Origin: Paraburkholderia phenoliruptrix
GTDB lineage: Bacteria; Pseudomonadota; Gammaproteobacteria; Burkholderiales; Burkholderiaceae
Reading direction: 5' to 3'
Assembly: GCF_019511605.1 (NCBI RefSeq)
Contig: NZ_JAEUAV010000004.1
Location: 248,001 to 312,000 of the forward strand
Length of the DNA: 64,000 bases
Shown here: positions 40,430-50,011 of the stretch, one piece after another
How the letters are laid out: every line of letters starts with the position of its first letter
Numbering within the stretch: position 1 is the stretch's first letter
Notes under the pieces: model-generated
The model's input: the letters and a program-made list of their open reading frames with translations, nothing else
What the model was told of the DNA's origin: nothing
Databases searched by the model: none
Made by a program: the position numbers and the translations under genes

Positions 40430-41668
40430 TCAGTAGGTTTCCAGATGCAGGCGCCCTTCCTTCCTCAACCTCGCCCACAGTGCATCCCAATCCATCTGAT
40501 GCTGCTCGCCAATTTCCTTGAGCGCCTGCAGCACGCCGTCTTCCATGCCCTTTAACCCACACACGTAGATATGCGTGTTGTCGTCTTTGAGCATGTGCGC
40601 GACGTCTACCGCGCGCTCGCGCATGGCGTCCTGCACATAGCGCCTGGGCTGACCGGGCGTGCGCGAAAATGCCAGATTCGTGTCGATGAAATCTTTCGGC
40701 AGATTAGTTAGCGGCCCGAAGTACGGTAATTCCTCTTTGGTTCGCGCGCCGAAAAACAGCATCAGCTTGCCGGTCGCACCTTTGAGCCGGCGCCGCCGCC
40801 GGTACTCGGTCATCGCACGCATTGGCGCGGAGCCGGTGCCCGTACAAATCATCAGCAGATGGGAGTTCGGGTGGTTCGGCATCAGGAAGGTGCCGCCGAA
40901 CGGGCCGATCACCGTCACCACGTCGCCTTTTTTCAGATCGCACAGATAGTTCGAGCAGACGCCGTCAAGCGGATCGCCATGCCGCTGCGAGACGCGTTTC
41001 ACGGTCAGCGAGACGTTGTTATAGCCGGGCCGCTCGCCGTCGCGCGGACTGGCAATCGAATACTGGCGCGCATGGTGTGCCCGGCCGTCGGCGGTTACGC
41101 CGGGCGGCAGTATGCCTATCGACTGCCCCTCCAGCACCGGGAACGGCATCGAGCCGAAATCCAGCACGATGTGATGGATATCGCTTTGCGTCGACGCGTC
41201 GGTGAGTCGGTAATTGCCGACCACGGTCGCCGTGGTCGGTGCCTTGTGCGTATACAGATTGACGTATGGTTTTGCCGCGGACCAAGGCGGCACGACGGAG
41301 CCGCGCACGGTATCGACGTCGATGCCGCTGGCTACCGACTCGTCCCGCGTCGTATCCGCAACGGGCGCTTCGTCCACCGCGGGGACGGCCATGGTGTTCT
41401 GCTCAGGCAATACGTCCCACGTGAACTGCTCTTCGACCGGATACGCGTCGGCCTTCAGCACGGTGCGCCAGTTGTCGATCGCGCCTGTCGGGCACGGCGG
41501 CACGCACGCCATGCAGCCGTTGCAGACATCCGCCTTCACGACGTAATTGTTCTCGTCGTGCGTGATCGCGTCGATCGGACAGGTTTCTTCGCAGGTATTG
41601 CAGCGAATGCAGATTTCCGGATCGATCAGATGTTGCCTGAGTACCTCGATCGACACTGGGCCGTTCAT
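40430..41668 (-). CDS. boxA: benzoyl-CoA 2,3-epoxidase reductase subunit BoxA
   Basis: A 412-residue iron-sulfur flavoprotein that transfers electrons from NADPH to BoxB. Two N-terminal 4Fe-4S ferredoxin motifs are [16 protein letters not shown] and [17 protein letters not shown] ferredoxin-NADP reductase module follows from about residue 145: FAD block RQYSIASPR, glycine-rich [18 protein letters not shown] site [20 protein letters not shown] and the C-terminal [13 protein letters not shown]. The ATG at 41666-41668 has GGAGGCAATC in front; a GTG four codons earlier lies inside that ribosome-binding site. Last gene of boxCBA, convergent with the RutR-like gene 24 bp away. Confidence 0.96.
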   Translation of the reverse strand: MNGPVSIEVLRQHLIDPEICIRCNTCEETCPIDAITHDENNYVVKADVCNGCMACVPPCPTGAIDNWRTVLKADAYPVEEQFTWDVLPEQNTMAVPAVDEAPVADTTRDESVASGIDVDTVRGSVVPPWSAAKPYVNLYTHKAPTTATVVGNYRLTDASTQSDIHHIVLDFGSMPFPVLEGQSIGILPPGVTADGRAHHARQYSIASPRDGERPGYNNVSLTVKRVSQRHGDPLDGVCSNYLCDLKKGDVVTVIGPFGGTFLMPNHPNSHLLMICTGTGSAPMRAMTEYRRRRRLKGATGKLMLFFGARTKEELPYFGPLTNLPKDFIDTNLAFSRTPGQPRRYVQDAMRERAVDVAHMLKDDNTHIYVCGLKGMEDGVLQALKEIGEQHQMDWDALWARLRKEGRLHLETY

Positions 41669-41721
41669 GATTGCCTCCACCCTGTAGTGCTGAAAAAGCG
41701 CGCCGCGCTTTTTGCGTGCGT

Positions 41722-43149
41722 TCAGTTAAAGCGCACGTATTCGAAATCCACCGGCTGACGGTTCACGCCCATTGCGGGCGGCGCAATCCAGTTCGCGAAC
41801 TTGCCCGGCTCCACCACGCGTCCCATCAGCGAGGCGACGAATGCGCGGTCTTCGGGCGTGGCGAGCCACCTGGCTTCGTTGGCGGCCCACTCCGCTTCGC
41901 TGACCACGCGGCCCTTCGGCGAGACGCGCGTGCCCGCGAAGGTGCCGATCTGCCGGTTGAATGCCTTGTGCGGCACAGTCATGCGAAAGTCGATGCCGGC
42001 CTTTTCGAGCACCTTGTTCCAGCGCCCCACGCCTGCCACCGAATCCTTGATGTAATCGTCACGCAGCACCTCGTTCATTGCATTGAGCATGGGCACTTCG
42101 CGCTCCACGAGCTTGCCGTCCTGCACGTCGAGCAATTTGTAGCTCTGCCCGTTCAGTTGATGATCGTCGTCGCGCTTGCTTTCCTCATAGCGTCCTTTGA
42201 GTCCCGAACTGTAGAAGGTGGCGGCGTTCGACGAATGATCCGCGCCGAACAGGTCGATCGTCACCGAGTAATGGAAGTTCAGATAGCGCTGGATAGTCGG
42301 CAAGTCGATCACGCCCGCTGCGCGAATCCTGGCCACGTCGTCGGTGCCGAGTTCGTTCATCACCTGCGCGGTGCGCTGAATTACGCGCGACACGCCCGAT
42401 TCGCCGACGAACATATGGTGTGCTTCCTCGGTCAGCATGAACTTCGTCGTGCGCGCGAGCGGATCGAAGCCGGATTCCGCGAGCGCGGAGAGCTGGAACT
42501 TGCCGTCGCGATCCGTGAAGTACGTGAACATGTAGAACGCGAGCCAGTCGGGAGTTTTCTCGTTGAATGCACCGAGAATGCGGGGATTGTCGTCGTCGCC
42601 CGAACGGCGGCCCAGCAATGCTTCGGCTTCCTCACGACCATCGCGTCCAAAATAGCGATGCAGCAGATACACCATCGCCCACAGGTGCCGCCCCTCTTCC
42701 ACGTTGACCTGGAACAGGTTGCGCAGATCGTACAGGGAAGGCGCGGTCAGGCCGAGGTGGCGTTGCTGTTCGACGGAAGCCGGCTCGGTATCGCCCTGTG
42801 TCACGATGATGCGGCGCAGATTCGCGCGATGTTCGCCGGGCACGTCCTGCCACGCGGCCTCGCCCTTGTGCTCGCCGAAATGAATCTTGCGGTCCTGCTC
42901 GCCCGGCGTGAGAAAAATGCCCCAGCGATAGTCCGGCATCTTCACGTGATCGAAATGCGCCCAGCCGCCGGCATCCACGCTCACGGCCGTGCGCAGGTAT
43001 ACGTCGTAGCCGTGCGAGCCTTCCGGTCCCATGTCGCCCCACCAGGAGAGGAAGTTGGGTTGCCATTGTTCGAGTGCGCGTTGCAGCGCGCGGTCGTCGG
43101 CGAGATTGACGTTGTTCGGAATCTTTTCACTGTAATTGATGGTCGACAT
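41722..43149 (-). CDS. boxB: benzoyl-CoA 2,3-epoxidase oxygenase subunit BoxB
   Basis: A 475-residue diiron oxygenase that epoxidises the ring of benzoyl-CoA. Two carboxylate-histidine motifs are visible: [10 protein letters not shown] at about residues 151-160 and [11 protein letters not shown] at about 240-250. These correspond to the class I diiron ligands known for Azoarcus BoxB. It starts [20 protein letters not shown] after AAGGAACCGACC. The longer open frame upstream is intergenic. It lies 68 bp after boxC and 53 bp before boxA on the same strand, so the three form one operon. Confidence 0.97.
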   Translation of the reverse strand: MSTINYSEKIPNNVNLADDRALQRALEQWQPNFLSWWGDMGPEGSHGYDVYLRTAVSVDAGGWAHFDHVKMPDYRWGIFLTPGEQDRKIHFGEHKGEAAWQDVPGEHRANLRRIIVTQGDTEPASVEQQRHLGLTAPSLYDLRNLFQVNVEEGRHLWAMVYLLHRYFGRDGREEAEALLGRRSGDDDNPRILGAFNEKTPDWLAFYMFTYFTDRDGKFQLSALAESGFDPLARTTKFMLTEEAHHMFVGESGVSRVIQRTAQVMNELGTDDVARIRAAGVIDLPTIQRYLNFHYSVTIDLFGADHSSNAATFYSSGLKGRYEESKRDDDHQLNGQSYKLLDVQDGKLVEREVPMLNAMNEVLRDDYIKDSVAGVGRWNKVLEKAGIDFRMTVPHKAFNRQIGTFAGTRVSPKGRVVSEAEWAANEARWLATPEDRAFVASLMGRVVEPGKFANWIAPPAMGVNRQPVDFEYVRFN

Positions 43150-43217
43150 GGTCGGTTCCTTGCAATGCTGAAGATGGGAGGCGCGCGAGTAAAGCGCAGG
43201 TCGCGTGGCGGCGCGCG

Positions 43218-44888
43218 TCAGACGCGCGAAACGTCGAATTGCGCCTTGCTGCCCTTGCCGTACACCTTGAGCGCGCCCTTCTCGCCTACAGCGTTCGGCC
43301 GGTTGAAGATCCAGTTCTGCCATGCAGTGAGACGGCCGAAGATGCGCGTCTCCATCGTTTCGGGCCCGTTAAAGCGCAGATTTGCTTCGAGCCCCGTCAG
43401 CGCGTCCGGCGACATGGCCGCGCGCTCCTCCAGTGCAATGCGGATTTCGTCGGCCCAGTCGATATCGTCCGGCGCCGCGGTCACGAGACCAAGACGCTCG
43501 GCTTCGACCGCTTTGATCTGCTGGCCGATGCGCGAACGAACGGCGTCGAGCGCTTGCGCTTCCTCATAGAAGCGGCGCGCGAGCCGCGACTGATGGGTGA
43601 CCATCGGATAAAGCCCGAAGTTGACTTCCGACAGCGTGATGGCCGGCTCTTCTTCCTCGTTGCCCGGCAACGCGGCCATATACGAGCGGTCCGCGGCGAA
43701 TGCCAGTTCAGCGAACGTGCCGGCAAAACATGAGCCGGGTTCGATCAACGCAAAAAGCGAACGCGACGATACGTCGATGCGTGCGAACGTGCGGCGCAAC
43801 ATGCCGATCGTTTCGCGCACGAACCAGTGGTCCTTGTGCTGCATGAGCACAGCATCCACGGCGAGCAGGTTGCGCGCGTCGCCTTCTGTGCGAAACACCC
43901 AGGTGCCCACTTCGAGTTCGTTGGTGCGCAGCGAGAGGATCGCGTCGTCGAGTTCGCGCGCGAATTGCAGCGGCCACCAGTTGGCGCCTGCGGCGACAAT
44001 CGCCTCGACCGTCGTGGGCTGTGCTGCCTGCGGCGCGCGGGCGTTGAAGGTGGCAGTGCGCCTCGCGCGGTCGATGCTCACTTCGAGCGTCTGATACGTC
44101 AGGCCGTCGTCGCGGTCCGTGCGTTCTATGCGGGTAAGCTTCACACCTTGCGCGTCCGAGGGACGGTCGCTCTGCGCGGCGAGTTCAAGCGCGCGGGCCT
44201 GAATAGCCGCGTCGAACTGGTTTGGCTTCACGACTTCATCGACAAGACGCCATGCCTTCGCGCGCTCGCCGCGAATGCCCTCGACCACAGTGCAAAAGAT
44301 GTCGGCGCGATCGTGGCGCACACGGCGCTTGTCGGTCACACGCGTGAGGCCGCCGGTGCCGGGCAGCACGCCCAGCAGCGGCACTTCCGGCAGCGACACG
44401 GACGACGAACGGTCGTCGACCAGATAGATTTCGTCGCAGGCAAGCGCGAGTTCGTAACCGCCGCCCGCACACGCACCGTTCACGGCCGCCAGAAACTTGA
44501 GCCCGGAATGGCGCGACGAGTCTTCGAGGCCGTTGCGCGTTTCATTGGTGAACTTGCAGAAGTTGACCTTCCACGCATGCGACGAAACCCCCAGCATGAA
44601 GATGTTCGCGCCCGAGCAGAACACGCGGTCCTTCAGGCTCGTCACCACGACTGTTCGCACTTCCGGATGCTCGAAGCGGATGCGCTGGATCGCGTCGTGC
44701 AGTTCGATATCGACGCCGAGGTCGTACGAATTGAGCTTCAGCTTGTAGCCGTCGCGAATGCCGCCGTCTTCTGCGATGTCGATGCCGAGCGTCGCCACCG
44801 GCCCATTGAAGCTCAGTTTCCAATGCTTGTACTGGGAGGGATCGGTGCGGTAATCGACCGGCGCAATGGCGGTTTCTGCTGTGGACAT
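43218..44888 (-). CDS. boxC: 2,3-epoxybenzoyl-CoA dihydrolase (benzoyl-CoA-dihydrodiol lyase) BoxC
   Basis: A 556-residue enzyme of the crotonase superfamily, converting the epoxide to 3,4-dehydroadipyl-CoA semialdehyde and formate. Crotonase-like blocks are VVVTSLKDRVFCSGANIFML, LKFLAAVNGACAGGGYELAL and SVSLPEVPLLGVLPGTGGLT. The C-terminal half is a second, degenerate crotonase-like module (SLFALIEPGSCFAGTFAELA). Start ATG 44886-44888 follows CAGGAGACGCCC. It heads the boxCBA operon behind a recognisable sigma-70 promoter at 44927-44955. boxR lies 114 bp upstream on the same strand. Confidence 0.96.
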   Translation of the reverse strand: MSTAETAIAPVDYRTDPSQYKHWKLSFNGPVATLGIDIAEDGGIRDGYKLKLNSYDLGVDIELHDAIQRIRFEHPEVRTVVVTSLKDRVFCSGANIFMLGVSSHAWKVNFCKFTNETRNGLEDSSRHSGLKFLAAVNGACAGGGYELALACDEIYLVDDRSSSVSLPEVPLLGVLPGTGGLTRVTDKRRVRHDRADIFCTVVEGIRGERAKAWRLVDEVVKPNQFDAAIQARALELAAQSDRPSDAQGVKLTRIERTDRDDGLTYQTLEVSIDRARRTATFNARAPQAAQPTTVEAIVAAGANWWPLQFARELDDAILSLRTNELEVGTWVFRTEGDARNLLAVDAVLMQHKDHWFVRETIGMLRRTFARIDVSSRSLFALIEPGSCFAGTFAELAFAADRSYMAALPGNEEEEPAITLSEVNFGLYPMVTHQSRLARRFYEEAQALDAVRSRIGQQIKAVEAERLGLVTAAPDDIDWADEIRIALEERAAMSPDALTGLEANLRFNGPETMETRIFGRLTAWQNWIFNRPNAVGEKGALKVYGKGSKAQFDVSRV

Positions 44889-44926
44889 GGGCGTCTCCTG
44901 ACTGGACGATGCAAGTTGATGATCGA

Positions 44927-44983
44927 ACAATAGTGCATCGCCCTACCCATGTAAAGCATTTTAATGCATGTTAACGCGTTAAC
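44927..44983 (-). promoter_or_regulatory. boxCBA promoter with TGCA boxes and palindromes
   Basis: On the minus strand TTTACA (44950-44955) and TATTGT (44927-44932) are 17 bp apart, a good sigma-70 promoter. TGCA sits in the spacer (44934-44937) and again just upstream of the -35 (44965-44968). GCATT-TT-AATGC (44956-44967) and the 14-bp palindrome GTTAACGCGTTAAC (44970-44983) follow. TGCA repeats are the known recognition element of the BzdR/BoxR repressor family, so BoxR control is likely. Confidence 0.65.
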
Positions 44984-45002
44984 CCTGACTTACCAGTGCA
45001 GG

Positions 45003-45995
45003 TCACGCGGTCGGCGCTTCGTCGGGAGACTCGGCGGCCAGCCTTGCAGCAAGGCGGTCGCGCAGTTGCAGATAGGCGTCGGCCAAGGTCTTTTCGCTCG
45101 TGTCGAAAGTCATGTCGGCGCGGTCATACAGCTCGCTGCGCCCGGCCAGAATGCGCTTCAGATCGTCCATCGCCTCCTTGTTGCCGGACATGGGACGCAG
45201 ATCGCCTTGCGCGACCACCCGCCGCATATGCTCTTCCGGCGCCGCCTGCAGCCACACCGTAAAGCAGTGCGACAACAGCGTGTTGAACGTGCCCGATTCC
45301 GACACGAGCCCGCCGGGCGAAGCGATCACCGCGCGCTCGTGCTCGTTGATGACCGCCTCCAGCGCGCGGTGTTCGTAGCGCCGGTAAGCGCTCGCTCCGT
45401 ACAGCGAGTGAATCTCCGAGGGCGGGCAGCCGGCCAGTTGCTCGATCACCCGCGTCAGTTCGACGAACGGCACCTTACGCTCCTGCGCGAGCATCCGGCC
45501 GAGCGTCGATTTGCCCGCGCCGCGCAAGCCGATCAGCGCGATCCGGTCCTTGCGGTGCGGGTCGCGCGGCGCCTGCGCGAACATCTCGGCCAGCGTCATG
45601 CGCGCCCGCTGCAGCGCGGCCTGATCGCGCCCGTGCAGCAGCTCGCGGATCAGCAGCCATTCCGCCGACGCCGTGGTTTCGTCGCCGATCACTTCGGCAA
45701 GCGGGCAGTTCAAGGTGGCCGCGATCTGCCGCAACACCAGCACCGACGCATTGCCGACACCCGACTCGAGATTTGCCAGATGCCGCTCGGACAAGCCAGT
45801 CTCCGCGGCGAGCGTCTTGCGCGTCATGCCCCGCCGCGCGCGCAACAGACGCACGCGTTCGCCCATCGCGGTGAGAAACGGATCACGTTCCTCGCGTTCG
45901 CCGCCGCGCTCGGCGCGCTCCTGGCGAACGGCTTCCTCATCGACGACGGCAGGCGACGGCGCGTCCGGCGGCGTTGTGGCGTAATTTTGCTTCAT
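45003..45995 (-). CDS. boxR: BoxR/BzdR-family benzoyl-CoA-responsive repressor
   Basis: A 330-residue regulator joining two parts. The first is an XRE helix-turn-helix at about residues 45-100 (LRARRGMTRKTLAAETGLSE, then RHLANLESGVGNAS). The second is a C-terminal shikimate-kinase-like domain with an intact P-loop (IALIGLRGAGKSTLGRMLAQ) and VIASPGGLVSESGTFN. This fusion is diagnostic of BzdR/BoxR, which bind benzoyl-CoA as inducer. Start ATG 45993-45995 follows GAGGGATGGAAC. It is divergent from the DUF4863-boxD-bclA group and upstream of boxC, so it can control both arms. A 12-bp palindrome overlaps its own -10 region. Confidence 0.95.
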   Translation of the reverse strand: MKQNYATTPPDAPSPAVVDEEAVRQERAERGGEREERDPFLTAMGERVRLLRARRGMTRKTLAAETGLSERHLANLESGVGNASVLVLRQIAATLNCPLAEVIGDETTASAEWLLIRELLHGRDQAALQRARMTLAEMFAQAPRDPHRKDRIALIGLRGAGKSTLGRMLAQERKVPFVELTRVIEQLAGCPPSEIHSLYGASAYRRYEHRALEAVINEHERAVIASPGGLVSESGTFNTLLSHCFTVWLQAAPEEHMRRVVAQGDLRPMSGNKEAMDDLKRILAGRSELYDRADMTFDTSEKTLADAYLQLRDRLAARLAAESPDEAPTA

Positions 45996-46016
45996 GTTCC
46001 ATCCCTCGCAAACCTC

Positions 46017-46028
46017 AGTACATGTACT
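46017..46028. promoter_or_regulatory. palindromic operator candidate in the boxR promoter
   Basis: AGTACATGTACT is a perfect 12-bp palindrome, 22 bp upstream of the boxR start. It overlaps ACTATAGT, a possible minus-strand -10. A second half copy (CATGTAC) lies at 46082-46088. Confidence 0.5.
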
Positions 46029-46035
46029 ATAGTGC

Positions 46036-46064
46036 TTGACACACACCCCCGTGAACGGTTAATT
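46036..46064 (+). promoter_or_regulatory. putative promoter of the DUF4863-boxD operon
   Basis: TTGACA (46036-46041) is followed after 17 bp by TTAATT (46059-46064), a perfect -35 and a weak -10 on the plus strand. Confidence 0.5.
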
Positions 46065-46136
46065 TTCGCCCAACCTTGATCCATGTACAAAGACTGCCGC
46101 GATATTTCGCGCGGCGTCGCGGAGACCGCGCAACGC

Positions 46137-46156
46137 GTCACATGCAGTGACGTGCA
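46137..46156. promoter_or_regulatory. TGCA-containing palindrome upstream of DUF4863 gene
   Basis: GTCAC-ATGCA-GTGAC (46137-46151) is an inverted repeat around a TGCA core, and a second TGCA lies at 46153-46156. It is similar in kind to the TGCA repeats described for BzdR operators and lies between the promoter and the first gene. Confidence 0.5.
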
Positions 46157-46178
46157 TGCGCACAGTCCGGAGGCTTGC

Positions 46179-46646
46179 ATGACCCCATCCGAATTCCAGC
46201 GGCTGATCGCCCAGGTCACCGCGCAACTGACCGGCCGGCCGCTGAACGCCGACCTCGCAGACTGGCTGAACGGCACCTATCCCGCCGACAGCGCCACCTT
46301 CCGGGAAATCGCCGATGCCTGCCGCGCCGGAGTCGCCGAAGGCTGGCTGTGCAACCGCGAAGCCGGCGGGCTGCGTTACGGCCGCATTTTCAAGGCGCTG
46401 CCCGACACGCACGGTTTCTCTGTCGACGTGGTCGAGATGAAGGACATGGCCGGGCCGCATCACGTTCATCCGCATGGAGAGATCGATCTCATCATGCCGC
46501 TCACCGAAGGCGCGACCTTCGACGGCCACCCCGCCGGCTGGTGCGTGTATGAGCCCGGCTCCGCTCATCGCCCGACGGTCGCGAAAGGCGCCGCGCTCGT
46601 GCTTTATCTCCTGCCGCAAGGCGCCATTGAATTCACTGCGGCATGA
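46179..46646 (+). CDS. DUF4863 family cupin-like protein in box cluster
   Basis: A 155-residue cytoplasmic protein. Recognisable parts are LTGRPLNADLADWLNGTYPA, CRAGVAEGWLCNREAGGLRY, and a histidine-rich cupin-like strand GPHHVHPHGEIDLIMPLTEG followed by PAGWCVYEPGSAHRPTV. The histidines and glutamate could bind a metal. The family includes 4-hydroxylaminobenzoate lyase (PnbB), so an aromatic-related reaction is plausible, but the role in benzoyl-CoA breakdown is unproven. The ATG at 46179 follows CCGGAGGCTTGC. Its stop overlaps the boxD start (ATGA), so the two are translationally coupled. Confidence 0.82.
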   Translation: MTPSEFQRLIAQVTAQLTGRPLNADLADWLNGTYPADSATFREIADACRAGVAEGWLCNREAGGLRYGRIFKALPDTHGFSVDVVEMKDMAGPHHVHPHGEIDLIMPLTEGATFDGHPAGWCVYEPGSAHRPTVAKGAALVLYLLPQGAIEFTAA

Positions 46647-48262
46647 GTGCCGCCACGAGTGCCGCCATGATCGAACTATTGAACAATTACATCGCGGGTG
46701 AATGGGTTGCGGGCACTGGCGAAGGTGTCACGCTGAGCGACCCGGTGACGGGCGAAGCGCTTGTGCGCGTCTCGAGCGAAGGGCTCGATCTGCCGAACGC
46801 GTTCCGTCATGCCCGCAACGAGGCAGGTGGCGCGCTGCGTGCGCTCACCTACGCACAGCGCGCAGCGCGCCTTGCCGACGCCGCCAAGGTGCTGCAGGCA
46901 AAGCGCGACGATTACTACGCCATCGCACTGGCGAACTCCGGCACGACACGCAACGATTCGGCGGTCGATATCGACGGCGGCATTTTTACGCTGTCGTACT
47001 ACGCGAAACTCGGCGCTTCGCTCGGCGACGTACACGTGCTGCGCGACGGCCCTGCAAGCGCACTGAGCAAGGACCAGTCGTTTAGCGTACAGCACGTGCT
47101 GACGCCCACACGCGGCGTCGCGCTCTTTATCAACGCGTTCAATTTTCCGGCGTGGGGCTTGTGGGAAAAAGCGGCGCCCGCGCTTCTCTCTGGCGTGCCT
47201 GTCATCGTCAAGCCCGCAACAGCGACCGCATGGCTCACGCAACGCATGGTCGCCGATGTGGTCGACGCGGGCATTCTGCCGCGCGGCTCGCTGTCGGTGA
47301 TTTGCGGCAGCTCCGCGGGGCTGCTCGATCAGGTTCAGGCATTCGATGTCGTGTCGTTCACCGGCTCGGCAGAAACGGCCGCGACCTTGCGAGCGCATCC
47401 GGCGTTCGTCGCACGCGGCGCACGGCTGAACGTCGAAGCGGACAGTTTGAACAGCGCGATTCTCTGCGCGGACGCGCAGCCCCACACGCCAGCGTTCGAG
47501 CTTTTCATCAACGAAGTCGTGCGTGAAATGACCGTGAAGTCCGGGCAAAAGTGCACGGCGATCCGGCGCGCCTTCGTGCCGGAGGCCACGCTGGACGCGG
47601 TAATCGATGCGCTCACAACGAAACTGTCCAAAGTTATCGTGGGCAATCCGCGCAACGACGCCGTAAGAATGGGCTCGCTCGTGAGCCACGCGCAATACGT
47701 GAACGTGCTGGCGGGTATCGCCGCTTTACGCGAAGAAGGGGTGCTCGCGTATGACGGTTCGTCCGCCTCTCCCGTCGACGCGGACCCGGCCATCGCGGCG
47801 TGCGTGGCGCCGCATCTCTTTGTCGTCAACGATCCGGACAACGCGACGCTGCTGCATAACGTCGAAGTGTTCGGGCCGGTGGCGAGCGTGGCGCCGTATC
47901 GCGTTGCGCGCCACGCTGAAGCATTGCCCGAAGCGCATGCCGTCGCCCTCGCACGACGCGGCGAGGGCTCGCTGGTCGCGTCGATCTATTCGAACGACGA
48001 TGCGCATCTCGGCAGGCTCGCCGTCGAACTCGCCGATTCGCACGGCCGCGTGCATGCCGTGTCGCCTTCCGTGCAACACAGCCAGACCGGTCACGGCAAT
48101 GTGATGCCCATGTCGCTGCACGGCGGACCGGGACGCGCGGGCGGCGGCGAAGAACTCGGCGGGCTGCGCGCACTCGGCTTCTATCACCGGCGCTCGGCAA
48201 TTCAAGCGTGCGCAACGGCAATCGACGCACTCGCGCAACTCGCTCATCTGCCCGCGCCCTGA
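46643..48262 (+). CDS. boxD: 3,4-dehydroadipyl-CoA semialdehyde dehydrogenase
   Basis: A 539-residue aldehyde dehydrogenase of the PaaZ-N-terminal-like group. It oxidises the ring-opened semialdehyde to 3,4-dehydroadipyl-CoA with NADP+. Blocks seen are GVALFINAFNFPAWGLWEKA, VPVIVKPATATAWLTQRMVA, FTGSAETAATLR, the catalytic cysteine in KSGQKCTAIRRAF, and the C-terminal GGPGRAGGGEELGGLRALGF. The first ATG (46643) overlaps the previous stop; the ATG at 46667 is an alternative start. Relatives in box clusters have been characterised, which supports the call. Confidence 0.93.
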   Translation: MSAATSAAMIELLNNYIAGEWVAGTGEGVTLSDPVTGEALVRVSSEGLDLPNAFRHARNEAGGALRALTYAQRAARLADAAKVLQAKRDDYYAIALANSGTTRNDSAVDIDGGIFTLSYYAKLGASLGDVHVLRDGPASALSKDQSFSVQHVLTPTRGVALFINAFNFPAWGLWEKAAPALLSGVPVIVKPATATAWLTQRMVADVVDAGILPRGSLSVICGSSAGLLDQVQAFDVVSFTGSAETAATLRAHPAFVARGARLNVEADSLNSAILCADAQPHTPAFELFINEVVREMTVKSGQKCTAIRRAFVPEATLDAVIDALTTKLSKVIVGNPRNDAVRMGSLVSHAQYVNVLAGIAALREEGVLAYDGSSASPVDADPAIAACVAPHLFVVNDPDNATLLHNVEVFGPVASVAPYRVARHAEALPEAHAVALARRGEGSLVASIYSNDDAHLGRLAVELADSHGRVHAVSPSVQHSQTGHGNVMPMSLHGGPGRAGGGEELGGLRALGFYHRRSAIQACATAIDALAQLAHLPAP

Positions 48263-48386
48263 AGGCCCGGCGCACGGCACACACGACGCACGCAGCAAAC
48301 ACCCTGTAACGCAGCAGCGCACGCAAGCATCTAGCGGATCATGAGCACATAACAGCCGGACCGCCCCCACTGGATGGAGGAGACAC

Positions 48387-50003
48387 ATGGAAGCCCTGTT
48401 CGAACCGGCTGCAAGCCAGCCCGCCCTGACGGTCGAGCCGCCGCCCGCGCGCTTCAACTTCGCCGCTCATCTTTTTGCGTTGAATGCGTCGCGCGCCGGC
48501 AAGACCGCGTATATCGACGACAACGGCAGGACGAGCTATGGCGAACTGGACGAACGCGCGCGGCGCTTCGCGACCGCGTTGCGCGGTCTGGGCGTGCATC
48601 CCGAAGAACGGGTGCTGCTGGTGCTGCTGGACAGCGTGGCGTTGCCCATTGCATTTCTTGGCGCGCTCTACGCAGGCGTAGTGCCGGTGGTAGCCAACAC
48701 GCTGCTTACGCCAGCGGACTATGTGTATATGCTCACGCACAGTCATGCACGCGCGGTGATCGCGTCGAGCGCGCTTGCCGCAAATGTCATGCAGGCGATG
48801 GAAGCGGCCGAACACGACGGCTGCCAGTTGATCGTTTCGACTCGCGCGTCGGCCACGCGTGACAGTACGCCTGACAGCGCGCCGCTCGCAGCACCGGTAT
48901 TCGAAGACCTCGTCGACGCGGCGGCACCTTCCGTGAAGCCCGCCGCGACCGGTTGCGACGACATTGCCTTCTGGCTGTATTCATCGGGCTCGACCGGCAA
49001 GCCGAAAGGCACCGTGCATACCCATGCGAACCTCTACTGGACCGCGGAGCTGTATGCAAAGCCGGTGCTTGGCATTGTCGAGGGCGACGTGGTGTTTTCC
49101 GCGGCGAAGCTTTTCTTTGCCTACGGCCTCGGCAACGCGCTGACCTTTCCGCTGTCGGTGGGCGCGACCACCGTGCTGATGGCGGAGCGCCCCACGGCCG
49201 ATGCCGTGTTCGACCGCCTCACGCGTCATCGCCCGACCGTTTTCTACGGCGTGCCCACGCTCTATGCAAGCATGCTCGTATCGCCGAAGCTGCCCGCGCG
49301 CGAAGAGGTCGCGATGCGTGTGTGTACGTCGGCCGGCGAAGCATTGCCACGCGAAATTGGCGAGCGCTTCACGAAACACTTCGGTTGCGAAATACTCGAC
49401 GGCATCGGCTCGACCGAAATGCTCCACATTTTTCTGTCGAATCGCGCGGGCGCGGTCGAATACGGCACCACGGGGCGCCCGGTGCCAGGCTATGAAGTCG
49501 AACTGCGCGACGAACGCGGCCATCCGGTTGGCGACGGTGAAGTGGGCGACCTCTACATCAAAGGACCCAGCGCAGCGCTCATGTACTGGTCCAACCGAGA
49601 GAAATCGCGCGCTACCTTTCTCGGCGAGTGGATTCGCAGCGGCGACAAGTACTGTCGTCTGCCGAACGGCTGCTATGTGTACGCGGGCCGCAGCGACGAC
49701 ATGCTGAAAGTCAGCGGCCAATATGTGTCGCCGGTCGAAGTGGAAATGGTGCTGGTGCAGCACGACGCAGTGCTCGAAGCAGCGGTGGTCGGCGTCGATC
49801 ACGGCGGCCTCGTGAAGACGCGTGCGTTCGTCGTATTGAAGCGCGAGTTCGCAGGGTCTGAGATACTGGCGGACGAACTCAAGGCTTTCGTGAAGGACAG
49901 GCTCGCGCCGCATAAATATCCGCGCGACATCGTATTCGTCGACGACTTGCCGAAAACCGCCACCGGCAAGATTCAGCGCTTCAAACTGCGCGAACTATCA
50001 TAA
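48387..50003 (+). CDS. bclA: benzoate-CoA ligase
   Basis: A 538-residue AMP-forming acyl-CoA synthetase that activates benzoate. The P-loop-like motif YSSGSTGKPKG is at about residues 198-208 and is followed by TVHTHANLYW. Other family blocks are VVFSAAKLFFAYGLGNALTF, LDGIGSTEMLHIFLSN and YVYAGRSDDMLKVSGQYVSP. The catalytic C-terminal lysine is in KTATGKIQRFKLREL. The overall sequence is of the benzoate/4-hydroxybenzoate ligase clade. The ATG at 48387 follows TGGAGGAGACAC. It supplies the substrate for BoxAB. Confidence 0.95.
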   Translation: MEALFEPAASQPALTVEPPPARFNFAAHLFALNASRAGKTAYIDDNGRTSYGELDERARRFATALRGLGVHPEERVLLVLLDSVALPIAFLGALYAGVVPVVANTLLTPADYVYMLTHSHARAVIASSALAANVMQAMEAAEHDGCQLIVSTRASATRDSTPDSAPLAAPVFEDLVDAAAPSVKPAATGCDDIAFWLYSSGSTGKPKGTVHTHANLYWTAELYAKPVLGIVEGDVVFSAAKLFFAYGLGNALTFPLSVGATTVLMAERPTADAVFDRLTRHRPTVFYGVPTLYASMLVSPKLPAREEVAMRVCTSAGEALPREIGERFTKHFGCEILDGIGSTEMLHIFLSNRAGAVEYGTTGRPVPGYEVELRDERGHPVGDGEVGDLYIKGPSAALMYWSNREKSRATFLGEWIRSGDKYCRLPNGCYVYAGRSDDMLKVSGQYVSPVEVEMVLVQHDAVLEAAVVGVDHGGLVKTRAFVVLKREFAGSEILADELKAFVKDRLAPHKYPRDIVFVDDLPKTATGKIQRFKLRELS

Positions 50004-50011
50004 GGTGATAC

